A stretch of 5,689 bases of DNA, taken from positions 1 to 5,689 of the forward strand of contig JALHNW010000137.1 in NCBI GenBank assembly GCA_022843345.1, written 5' to 3'. This document shows, piece after piece, positions 1 through 5,501 of this stretch. Below the pieces are notes generated by a model. That model ran no database searches, was not told where the DNA came from, and worked only from the letters and a program-made list of their open reading frames with translations. Positions within the stretch are counted from its first letter, which is position 1. Every line of letters starts with the position of its first letter. The position numbers and the translations under genes were made by a program. The DNA comes from Rubritepida sp. (GTDB lineage Bacteria > Pseudomonadota > Alphaproteobacteria > Acetobacterales > Acetobacteraceae).

Positions 1-1545
1 GTCTACACCCCCTCCCGCAACGGCAAGCTGCGCCTGCTGCGCGAGTGGTTCGCCACTGCGCCCGACCCAGACCGCGGCGTCGGCTTGGCGGCGCTCGCCG
101 GCGAGCTGGCGCTGAGGACCGCCAAGCCCGCCCTGGTGCGCGACCTGGTGGCGGCCCGCACCGACCCGACGCTGCTGGCGCTCTCCCACGACTACGTCGG
201 CGACTTCGCCGAGACGGTGGCGCTGATCTGGCCCGAGACGTCCGGCATCAACCGCCCGCCGCCCGAGCTGTCCGAGGTGGTGGAACTGCTGGAGCTGACG
301 CCGAAGGGCGAGCTGCCCGAGCTGATCGCCGGATGGCTGGACGTCCTGGACAGCTCGGGCCGCTTCGCGCTGATCAAGCTGGTCACCGGCGGGCTGCGCG
401 TCGGCGCCTCCGGCCGGCTGGCCAAGGTGGCGCTGGCGGAGTGGGCGGGCGTGGACGTGGGCGAGGTGGAGGAGGTGTGGCACGGCGTGGCACCCCCCTA
501 CCTGCCCATCTTCCGCTGGCTGGAAGGCAAGGCCCCGCGCCCGGACCCGAAGGACGTGCCGGTGTTCCGCCCCCTGATGCTGGCGCACCCGCTGGAGGAC
601 AAGGACTTCCAGGCCCTGCACGCCCCCGACTGGCGGGCGGAATGGAAATGGGACGGCATCCGCGTGCAGGTGACGTCCGGCCCCGGCGGGGCGCGGCTGT
701 GGTCGCGTTCGGGCGAGGACGTGTCCGGCTCCTTCCCCGACATCGCGCCCGCCCTGACCTTCCATGCGGTGCTGGATGGCGAGCTGCTGGTGGTGCGCGA
801 GGGGGAGGTGGCGCCCTTCTCCGACCTCCAGCAGCGGCTGAATCGCAAGGCGCCGGGCGCCAAGCTGCAAGCGCAGCACCCGGTGATGGTGCGCCTCTAC
901 GACATCCTGTTCGACGGCACGGAGGACCTGCGCCCGCTGCCCTTCGACGCGCGCCGCGCGCGGCTGGAGGCCTGGTTCGCGCGGGAGAATCCGGCGCTGA
1001 TGGACCTGTCGCCCCTCATCCCCTTCGAGAGCATGGAGGAGCTGGCGCGCATCCGCGACGGCACGCGCGCCGCCTCCATCGAGGGGCTGATGGTGAAGCG
1101 TGCCGACAGCCCCTACGCCGCAGGCCGCGTGAAGGGGCAATGGTGGAAGTGGAAGCGCGACCCGCTGACGGTGGATGCGGTGCTGATGTACGCCCAGCGC
1201 GGCCACGGCAAGCGGTCCAGCTTCTACTCCGACTACACCTTCGGCCTGTGGCGCGGTGACGAGCTGGTGCCGATCGGCAAGGCCTATTCCGGCTACACGG
1301 ACGAGGAGCTGACCTGGCTGGACCGCTGGATCAGGAACCACACCACCGCCCGCTTCGGCCCGGTGCGCGAGGTGGAGAAGCACCTGGTGCTGGAGGTGGC
1401 CTTCGACGCGGCGCAGCGCTCGGGCCGGCACAAGTCTGGCGTGGCGCTGCGCTTCCCGCGCATCGCCCGCATCCGGCGCGACAAGCCGGCGGCGGAGGCG
1501 GATCGGCTGGAAACGCTCATGGCGACCATCCCGGGAGGGGAATGA
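1..1545 (+). CDS. ATP-dependent DNA ligase, damage-response type (5'-truncated by window edge)
   Basis: This enzyme seals nicks in duplex DNA by way of an enzyme-AMP intermediate. The frame is open from base 1 and the first visible residues (VYTPSRNGKLRLL) look like the start of this family minus about ten residues, so the true start lies left of the window and the internal TTG at 85 is not it. Counting codons from base 1, an N-terminal DNA-binding domain (about 1-200) precedes the nucleotidyltransferase domain. Motif I is EWKWDGIR with the adenylated lysine K216. SRSGED lies at 235-240, motif III DGE at 259-261, motif IIIa YDILFDG at 300-306, motif IV EGLMVK with K366, and motif V WWKWK at 381-385. 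A C-terminal OB-fold fills about 400-514. The 514 visible residues plus roughly ten match the usual length of about 530. In many proteobacteria such ligases sit beside a ligase-associated exonuclease, DEXH helicase and PdeM-type nuclease; none is visible here, and an upstream partner cannot be excluded. Confidence 0.95.
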   Translation, partial: VYTPSRNGKLRLLREWFATAPDPDRGVGLAALAGELALRTAKPALVRDLVAARTDPTLLALSHDYVGDFAETVALIWPETSGINRPPPELSEVVELLELTPKGELPELIAGWLDVLDSSGRFALIKLVTGGLRVGASGRLAKVALAEWAGVDVGEVEEVWHGVAPPYLPIFRWLEGKAPRPDPKDVPVFRPLMLAHPLEDKDFQALHAPDWRAEWKWDGIRVQVTSGPGGARLWSRSGEDVSGSFPDIAPALTFHAVLDGELLVVREGEVAPFSDLQQRLNRKAPGAKLQAQHPVMVRLYDILFDGTEDLRPLPFDARRARLEAWFARENPALMDLSPLIPFESMEELARIRDGTRAASIEGLMVKRADSPYAAGRVKGQWWKWKRDPLTVDAVLMYAQRGHGKRSSFYSDYTFGLWRGDELVPIGKAYSGYTDEELTWLDRWIRNHTTARFGPVREVEKHLVLEVAFDAAQRSGRHKSGVALRFPRIARIRRDKPAAEADRLETLMATIPGGE

Positions 1546-1575
1546 ATGCGAAGCATTCGCATTTAGACTTGCGAA
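1545..1575. promoter_or_regulatory. Candidate Fur-family operator (perfect inverted repeat plus third half-site)
   Basis: AATGCGAA (1545-1552), GCA, TTCGCATT (1556-1563) form a perfect 8-3-8 inverted repeat. An overlapping smaller palindrome, GAATGC-GAA-GCATTC, lies at 1544-1558. A further TTGCGAA at 1569-1575 repeats the left half-site and pairs with TTCGCA (1556-1561) as another inverted repeat. The overlapping-palindrome layout and the core AATGCGAA..TTCGCATT resemble Fur boxes as I recall them for alphaproteobacteria. The position, directly ahead of three iron genes, supports that reading. It begins on the last base of the ligase stop codon. A ligase terminator is less likely, because the stem is only half GC and is followed by just three T. 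Regulator identity is inferred. Confidence 0.6.
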
Positions 1576-1597
1576 CGCCTCGCAGTTGCGGCATAAG
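1569..1597 (+). promoter_or_regulatory. Possible sigma-70-type promoter for the iron cassette
   Basis: TTGCGA (1569-1574) and CATAAG (1592-1597) are separated by exactly 17 bp. Each matches four of six positions of the -35 and -10 consensus. The -35 hexamer coincides with the third operator half-site, so a regulator bound at 1545-1575 could occlude RNA polymerase. Transcription would start near 1603-1605, leaving a leader of about 20 nt before the futA start. The hexamer matches are modest, so this is only a candidate. Confidence 0.35.
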
Positions 1598-1611
1598 CCT
1601 CCCAACACACC

Positions 1612-1619
1612 GGGAGAGA
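1612..1619 (+). promoter_or_regulatory. Ribosome binding site that fixes the futA start
   Basis: GGGAGAGA lies 5 nt before the ATG at 1625 and is the only good Shine-Dalgarno sequence near it. It favours this ATG over the in-frame TTG at 1586. The TTG lies upstream of the proposed -10 and would put a hydrophilic extension ahead of an obvious signal peptide. Confidence 0.75.
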
Positions 1620-1624
1620 CCCTC

Positions 1625-2647
1625 ATGTTTCGCCGCACCCTGCTCGCCGCCATCCCCGCCACGCTCGCCGCGCCGGTGGCGCTGCGCGCGCAGGAGCGGG
1701 TGGTGAACCTGTATTCCTCGCGCCACTACGACAGCGACCGCGCGCTCTATGACGGCTTCGCCCAGGCCAGCGGCATCCGCATCCGCCTCATCGAGGCCAA
1801 TGCCGACCAGCTGCTGGAGCGCATCCGCGCCGAGGGCGCGAACTCGCCGGCCGACGTGATCCTCACCGTGGACGCCTCGCGCCTCGCCCGCGCGGTCGAG
1901 CTGGGGCTGACCCAGCCGGTGGAGAGCCCCGTGATCGCCTCCCGCGTGCCGGATGACCTGCGCGGGCCGGGCGGGCACTGGTTCGCCGTCTCCCGCCGTG
2001 CCCGGGTGGTGATGTTCGACCGGGGCCGCGGCGCCCCCGAGGGCCTGGCCCGCTACGAGGACCTGGCGCGCGACGCCTTCCGCGGGCAGCTGCTCGTGCG
2101 CTCCTCGGGCAATGGCTACAACGTGGCGCTGGCCGCCTCCTTCCTCGCCGCCAATGGCGAGGCGGCGACGGAGGCCTGGGCGCGCGGCATCGCCGCCAAC
2201 CTGGCCCGCCCGCCCTCGGGCGGCGACACCGACCAGATCCGCGCCATGCTGGCCGGGCAGGGGCGCATCGCCATCGCCAACACCTACTACCTCGGCCTAC
2301 TGTCGCAGTCCCAGCGCCTGGAGGACCGGGAGTTGGCGGGGCGCGTCGGCGTGATCTTCCCCAACCAGGGCGACCGCGGGACGCACGTCAACATCTCGGG
2401 CGCCGCGCTGGTCCGCACGGCGCCGAACGCCGACAACGCCCGCCGCTTCCTGGAATTCCTCACCACACCCGAGGCGCAGCGCATCTTCGCCATGGGCAAC
2501 ATGGAATACCCGGCGGTGGAGGAGGCGCAGACCCATCCCTTCCTGGTGGGGCTGGGCGCCTTCAAGGCCGAGGTGCCGGACGGTGCGAAGCTGCTGGCCA
2601 ACGCGCCCGAGGCGCTGCGCGTGATGCAGCGGGCGGGGTGGCGCTGA
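1625..2647 (+). CDS. futA: FutA-type ferric iron ABC transporter substrate-binding protein
   Basis: This is a periplasmic Fe3+-binding protein that would deliver iron to an inner-membrane ABC transporter. The 340-residue product starts with FRRTLLAAIPATLAAPVALRA, a signal peptide with an arginine pair (Tat-like, though not a canonical Tat motif), probably cleaved near residues 22-23. The mature part opens with VVNLYSSRHYDSD, typical of the FutA/FbpA/IdiA group. Candidate iron ligands are H34, Y35, Y165 (in NGYN), Y221 and Y222 (in NTYYLG). The spacing from Y35 to Y165 to Y221/Y222 is the same as I recall for the His-Tyr-Tyr-Tyr-Tyr ligand set of cyanobacterial FutA1. GALVRTAPN..ARRFLEFLTTPEAQ near residues 258-284 is the usual C-lobe signature. 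It is first in a tight cassette with bfd and bfr. No permease or ATPase gene adjoins, so its membrane partner must be elsewhere. Family assignment is firm; preference for Fe3+ rests on the tyrosines. Confidence 0.92.
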   Translation: MFRRTLLAAIPATLAAPVALRAQERVVNLYSSRHYDSDRALYDGFAQASGIRIRLIEANADQLLERIRAEGANSPADVILTVDASRLARAVELGLTQPVESPVIASRVPDDLRGPGGHWFAVSRRARVVMFDRGRGAPEGLARYEDLARDAFRGQLLVRSSGNGYNVALAASFLAANGEAATEAWARGIAANLARPPSGGDTDQIRAMLAGQGRIAIANTYYLGLLSQSQRLEDRELAGRVGVIFPNQGDRGTHVNISGAALVRTAPNADNARRFLEFLTTPEAQRIFAMGNMEYPAVEEAQTHPFLVGLGAFKAEVPDGAKLLANAPEALRVMQRAGWR

Positions 2648-2823
2648 TGATCGTCTGCTCCTGCAACGTCATCACCATGGCTCAGGTGAAGGGCGCCATC
2701 GCCGATGGCGCCAGCCGGCCGAGGGATGTCTATTGCGCGTGCGGCAAATCCGCCCAATGCGGTTGCTGCACCCCCACGATCCTGTCCATCATCCGCGAGG
2801 AGCCGTCCCGGCGGGCGGCGTGA
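2647..2823 (+). CDS. bfd: Bacterioferritin-associated ferredoxin (Bfd-like [2Fe-2S] protein)
   Basis: This small cytoplasmic [2Fe-2S] protein would pass electrons to bacterioferritin haem, reducing stored Fe3+ so that it can leave as Fe2+. The 58-residue product begins MIVCSCNVIT. The cluster ligands expected for a BFD-type domain are C4 and C6 (CxC) and C38 and C41 (CxxC in QCGCC). C30, C32 and C40 are extra cysteines, some of which are common in alphaproteobacterial relatives. The chosen ATG shares its A with the last base of the futA stop codon, an arrangement suited to translational coupling. A GTG at 2638 would add only three residues. E. coli Bfd is slightly longer (64 residues) with the same N-terminal CxC. 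Bfr follows 16 bp downstream, the classic partner, which makes this identification strong. Confidence 0.93.
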   Translation: MIVCSCNVITMAQVKGAIADGASRPRDVYCACGKSAQCGCCTPTILSIIREEPSRRAA

Positions 2824-2827
2824 TTCC

Positions 2828-2832
2828 GGAGA
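2828..2832 (+). promoter_or_regulatory. Ribosome binding site that fixes the bfr start
   Basis: GGAGA lies 7 nt before the ATG at 2840 in the 16-bp gap after bfd. It shows that bfr starts at MPLRDPKVV. Upstream in-frame starts overlap bfd and would add a low-complexity extension not seen in the family. Confidence 0.75.
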
Positions 2833-2839
2833 CGTTTCC

Positions 2840-3331
2840 ATGCCCTTGAGGGACCCCAAGGTCGTCGAGCACCTGAACACCCAGCTCACCAACGAGCTGA
2901 CGGCGATCAACCAGTACTTCCTGCACGCCCGGATGCTCAACCACTGGGGCGTGACGCTGCTGGGCAAGCACGAGTACGAGGAAAGCATCGAGGAGATGAA
3001 GCACGCGGACGACCTGATCCAACGCATCCTCTTCCTCGACGGGCTGCCGAACGTGCAGCGGCTGAACCCCATCCTGATCGGCCAGTCCGTGCGGGAAGTG
3101 CTGGAGTGCGACGAGAGGATCGAGCAGAAGGCCATCGCCGACCTGCGCGAGGGCATCGCCTATTGCGAGCAGGTGCGCGACTACGTCTCGCGCGACCTGC
3201 TGCTGCGCATCCTCGCCGACGAGGAGAAGCACGAGGACTTCCTGCACGCGCAGTTCACGCTGATCGAGAAGATCGGCATCGAGCGCTACACCATGCTGAA
3301 CAGCGCGCCCGCGCCCGACCAGGGGCACTGA
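2840..3331 (+). CDS. bfr: Bacterioferritin (haem-containing iron-storage ferritin)
   Basis: This is a subunit of a cytoplasmic 24-mer shell that oxidises Fe2+ at a di-iron centre and stores it as a ferric mineral. The 163-residue product is one four-helix bundle that aligns well with E. coli Bfr, e.g. NELTAINQYFLHARM, EEMKHAD, RILFLDGLPN and RDYVSRDLLLRIL. The di-iron ligands are all present: E19, E52, H55, E95, E128 and H131. M53, matching the haem-ligating M52 of E. coli Bfr, is also present, so both ferroxidase and haem functions look intact. This is therefore a complete haem-type subunit, not a degenerate partner of a two-subunit Bfr. It lies 16 bp after bfd with its own Shine-Dalgarno sequence and is probably on the futA-bfd transcript. 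Strong hairpins follow the gene. Confidence 0.97.
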   Translation: MPLRDPKVVEHLNTQLTNELTAINQYFLHARMLNHWGVTLLGKHEYEESIEEMKHADDLIQRILFLDGLPNVQRLNPILIGQSVREVLECDERIEQKAIADLREGIAYCEQVRDYVSRDLLLRILADEEKHEDFLHAQFTLIEKIGIERYTMLNSAPAPDQGH

Positions 3332-3343
3332 CGCGACCGGCGC

Positions 3344-3363
3344 CCGGCGCCCTCAGGCGCCGG
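3344..3363. terminator. Strong GC hairpin after bfr (possible terminator)
   Basis: CCGGCGCC (3344-3351), loop CTCA, GGCGCCGG (3356-3363) form a perfect 8-bp stem 12 nt after the bfr stop. A second copy of CCGGCGCC at 3337-3344 could pair with the same right arm. No T-tract follows, so it may pause polymerase, protect the bfr mRNA 3' end, or act with the next hairpin rather than terminate alone. Confidence 0.45.
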
Positions 3364-3420
3364 CATCCGCCGGCTTGGCCGCGCCGCTGGTACGCCGGCG
3401 TCGCGGCCTGTCTGGCGGCG

Positions 3421-3442
3421 GGGCGCGCCGTGCGCGCCCTTT
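3421..3442 (+). terminator. Candidate intrinsic terminator of the iron cassette
   Basis: GGGCGCGC (3421-3428), loop CGT, GCGCGCCC (3432-3439) form a perfect 8-bp stem, followed on the plus strand by TTT (3440-3442). It lies 90 nt after the bfr stop and is the only hairpin in this gap with any T-run on the plus side. The T-run is short, so termination efficiency is uncertain. Confidence 0.5.
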
Positions 3443-3449
3443 GGAGCGA

Positions 3450-3472
3450 CCGGGGCGGCGAGGCCACCCCGG
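3450..3472 (-). terminator. Hairpin after gltA (candidate terminator, minus strand)
   Basis: The 10-base arms 3450-3459 and 3463-3472 pair around the loop 3460-3462. The one non-complementary pair (3456/3466) becomes a G-U wobble in RNA from the minus strand but an A-C mismatch on the plus strand. The structure is therefore better on the gltA transcript. It begins 8 nt after the gltA stop. No U-tract follows. Confidence 0.5.
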
Positions 3473-3480
3473 CACCTTCC

Positions 3481-4779
3481 TCAGCGCTTCGCCACGTCCA
3501 CGTAGTCGCGCGAGGGCGCGCCCGTGTAGATCTGCCGCGGCCGGCCGATGCGCTGGGACGGGTCCTCGATCATCTCCTTCCACTGCGACACCCAGCCCAC
3601 GGTGCGCGCCACGGCGAAGATCACCGTGAACATGCTGGTGGGGATGCCCATCGCCTTCAGGATGATGCCCGAGTAGAAATCCACGTTCGGATACAGCTTG
3701 CGCGACACGAAGTACTCGTCCGTCAGCGCGATCCGCTCCATCTCCATCGCCATGTCGAGCAGCGGCTCGTCCTTGATGCCCAGCTCGCCGAGCACCTCGT
3801 GGCACGTCTCCTTCATGATCTTCGCGCGCGGGTCGAAGTTCTTGTACACCCGGTGCCCGAAGCCCATGAGCTTCACGTTGGAGTTCTTGTCCTTCACCTG
3901 CTCGATGAAGGCGGGAATCTTATCGGGCGTGCCGATCTCGCCCAGCATCTTCAGCACCGCCTCGTTGGCGCCGCCATGCGCGGGGCCCCAGAGTGCGGCG
4001 ATGCCCGCCGCGATGCAGGCGAAGGGGTTGGCGCCCGTGGAACCGGCGAGGCGCACGGTGGAGGTGGAGGCGTTCTGCTCGTGGTCCGCGTGCAGGACCA
4101 GGATGCGGTCCATCGCCCGCTCCAGCACCGGCGAGACCTTGTAGTCCTCCGCCGGCACGGCGTTGAGCATGTGCAGGAAGTTGGCGGCGTAGGACAGGTC
4201 GTTGCGCGGGTACACGAAGGGCTGGCCCAGCGCGTACTTGTAGGCCATCGCCGCGATGGTCGGCACCTTGGCGATCAGGCGGTATGCCGCGATCTCGCGC
4301 TGGTGGGCGTCGTTGATGTCGAGGTTGTCGTGGTAGAAGGCGGCCAGCGCGCCGACCACGCCGCACATGATCGCCATCGGGTGCGCGTCGCGGCGGAAGC
4401 CGTTGAAGAAGTTCCGGATCTGCTCGTGCACCATGGTGTGGCGCGTCACGCCCGCGCGGAACTTCGCCAGCTGGGCCGCGTCCGGCAGCTCGCCGTACAT
4501 CAGCAGGTAGCAGACCTCGATGAAGTCGCTGCTTTCCGCCAGCTGGTCGATCGGGTAGCCGCGGTACAGCAGCACGCCCTCGTCGCCGTCGATGTAGGTG
4601 ATCTTGCTTTCGCAGGACGCCGTCTCGCCGTAGCCGGGGTCGTAGGTGAAGATGCCGAGCTGGCCGTACAGCTTGCGGATGTCCGCCACCTGCGGCCCCA
4701 GCGTGCCGGTGAGCAGCGGCATCGCGGCGGTCTTGTTGCTGCCGTCCAGCGAGATGGTGATGGAAGCGGATTGGCTCAT
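3481..4779 (-). CDS. gltA: Citrate synthase (type II, GltA)
   Basis: This enzyme condenses oxaloacetate with acetyl-CoA to citrate at the entry of the TCA cycle, in the cytoplasm. The 432-residue product is full length (E. coli GltA is 427). It has the N-terminal region of Gram-negative hexameric enzymes, including [39 protein letters not shown]. The catalytic residues are H268 in GPAHGGAN, H309 in GFGHRVYK and D367 in NVDFYSG, matching H264, H305 and D362 of E. coli with a small offset. The ATG at 4779 is preceded by a purine-rich Shine-Dalgarno sequence (complement of 4791-4799), 11 nt away, which is slightly long. The gene stands alone on the minus strand, convergent with the iron cassette, with a candidate promoter at 4847-4874 and a hairpin after the stop. 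The long plus-strand reading frame over it is a GC-driven antisense shadow. Confidence 0.98.
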   Translation of the reverse strand: MSQSASITISLDGSNKTAAMPLLTGTLGPQVADIRKLYGQLGIFTYDPGYGETASCESKITYIDGDEGVLLYRGYPIDQLAESSDFIEVCYLLMYGELPDAAQLAKFRAGVTRHTMVHEQIRNFFNGFRRDAHPMAIMCGVVGALAAFYHDNLDINDAHQREIAAYRLIAKVPTIAAMAYKYALGQPFVYPRNDLSYAANFLHMLNAVPAEDYKVSPVLERAMDRILVLHADHEQNASTSTVRLAGSTGANPFACIAAGIAALWGPAHGGANEAVLKMLGEIGTPDKIPAFIEQVKDKNSNVKLMGFGHRVYKNFDPRAKIMKETCHEVLGELGIKDEPLLDMAMEMERIALTDEYFVSRKLYPNVDFYSGIILKAMGIPTSMFTVIFAVARTVGWVSQWKEMIEDPSQRIGRPRQIYTGAPSRDYVDVAKR

Positions 4780-4846
4780 GGCGCGGGCGACCTTCCTTCG
4801 GGGCGTGGGGGCGGCGCCCGTTGCCGTGGGCGTCCTTGTGCGGTGC

Positions 4847-4874
4847 AGGATAAGCTAGCCTGACGGCTTGTCCA
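4847..4874 (-). promoter_or_regulatory. gltA: Candidate gltA promoter
   Basis: Read on the minus strand, TGGACA (complement of 4869-4874; five of six matches to the -35 consensus) and TATCCT (complement of 4847-4852; four of six) are 16 bp apart. The pair lies in the 113-bp gap between the nuclease stop and gltA. Transcription would start near 4840, giving a 5' leader of about 60 nt. Part of the leader (4805-4822) is rich in G and C and could fold weakly, but I see no riboswitch. Confidence 0.45.
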
Positions 4875-4892
4875 TCGCCCTCGTCGGAGGCT

Positions 4893-5444
4893 TCACCGCC
4901 GCCAATGCGCCGGCGGCTCGAAGCCCCCGGCCCACAGGCCGCGCTGCGCCAGCCGCGCGGCACCTTCCAGCGGCACAAGCGCCGGCAGGGCGTCGCCCGC
5001 GGCCAGCGCCCAGCCGTTGTTGACCAGCGAGGCGTTCAGCTCCGCGCCCCCCGCTTGGCACACGCCCAGCGCGCGGCCGTAGCGGTCGCGCCCATGGATG
5101 CGGCAGTCCACCGCGCGGTCGCTCACCAGCCGCGCCAGCTCGGCGGCGGCCGCGGTGCCGCAGTCGTAGAGGCGGCCGTGGGCGTCCGTGCAGCTCTGCC
5201 CGCGCTCCGGCGCGTCCACGCCCAGCAGGCGCAGCGTGCGCTCGCCCAGGCGCAGCGTGTCGCCGTCCACGATGCGGATCTCGCTGGCCTGCGCCCGCCA
5301 GTCGGCGGTGCGCGGGGCGGAGCCCATGAGGTCGGAGGGCAGGCCCAGCGCCACCAGCAGCGCGCCGATCACGGCGAGCGTGCCGCCCAGGACGGCGCGG
5401 CTGACGGGGCGGCGGGCGGATCGGAAGATGCGGCGCTGTCGCAT
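4893..5444 (-). CDS. Thermonuclease-family (SNase-like) protein with N-terminal membrane segment
   Basis: This is a predicted Ca2+-dependent phosphodiesterase of the staphylococcal nuclease fold, probably acting in the periplasm. The 183-residue product has a basic start (RQRRIFRSARRPVSR) and one hydrophobic segment (about 17-36), either a signal anchor or an uncleaved signal peptide. The nuclease domain follows from about 55. IVDGDT (D62), RLLGVDAPE (R72, D77, E80) and RDRYGR (R124) correspond to D21, R35, D40, E43 and R87 of staphylococcal nuclease, so the active site looks complete. C85, C95, C114 and C129 could form disulfides, consistent with export. The end (EGAARLAQRGLWAGGFEPPAHWRR) is the usual family C-terminus. 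The ATG at 5444 was chosen because an in-frame TTG at 5480 adds only twelve non-family residues; no clear Shine-Dalgarno sequence precedes the ATG, which is odd. Substrate and physiological role are unknown. Confidence 0.88.
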   Translation of the reverse strand: MRQRRIFRSARRPVSRAVLGGTLAVIGALLVALGLPSDLMGSAPRTADWRAQASEIRIVDGDTLRLGERTLRLLGVDAPERGQSCTDAHGRLYDCGTAAAAELARLVSDRAVDCRIHGRDRYGRALGVCQAGGAELNASLVNNGWALAAGDALPALVPLEGAARLAQRGLWAGGFEPPAHWRR

Positions 5445-5451
5445 GCCCGGA

Positions 5452-5461
5452 GGGTTAACCC
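5452..5461. repeat. Perfect 10-bp palindrome GGGTTAACCC in the nuclease leader
   Basis: GGGTTAACCC starts 8 nt upstream of the nuclease ATG, where a Shine-Dalgarno sequence would be expected. It could be a small operator or a weak RNA hairpin, but palindromes this short arise by chance. I assign no function. Confidence 0.4.
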
Positions 5462-5481
5462 GGCCGCAGGGGATGCACAAC

Positions 5482-5501
5482 CCGGATGTTACCGGATGTT
5501 A
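5482..5501. repeat. Exact tandem repeat, 2 x 10 bp (CCGGATGTTA)
   Basis: CCGGATGTTA occurs twice head to tail (5482-5491 and 5492-5501). The right copy overlaps the stop codon (TAA on the minus strand) of the upstream minus-strand gene. The repeat lies in the 54-bp gap before the nuclease start. A 10-bp period is about one helical turn, as in tandem response-regulator sites, but a simple local duplication explains it equally well. Confidence 0.6.

Noticed and set aside
45..1259. 404-residue plus-strand frame over the ligase
   Set aside because: Arg/Ala/Gly/Pro-rich shadow with no motifs. The ligase frame contains all nucleotidyltransferase motifs in order.
1545..1563. Inverted repeat as a ligase transcription terminator
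   Set aside because: Half the stem is A/T, the T-run is three bases, and the element continues into a third half-site; an operator explains it better.
2763..2792. Possible internal promoter for bfr inside bfd (TTGCTG, 18 bp, CATCAT)
   Set aside because: Only three and four of six consensus matches and a non-optimal spacer; such matches are expected by chance. Separate control of bfr remains open but is not shown by this.
2287..3156. 289-residue minus-strand frame opposite futA, bfd and bfr
   Set aside because: Ser/Arg-rich antisense shadow spanning three well-supported plus-strand genes.
3106..4863. 585-residue plus-strand reading frame across bfr and antisense to gltA
   Set aside because: The composition is His/Arg/Val/Leu-rich low complexity typical of antisense frames in GC-rich DNA. 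It overlaps two firmly identified genes (bfr and gltA).
3920..4978. 352-residue minus-strand frame overlapping gltA
   Set aside because: Out-of-frame shadow of citrate synthase, Arg/Pro/His-rich, no recognisable domain.
5455..5501. CtrA-type site (TTAA-N7-TTAA) upstream of the nuclease
   Set aside because: Only one TTAA core (in GTTAAC) is present and the other TTA elements are not at the required spacing.
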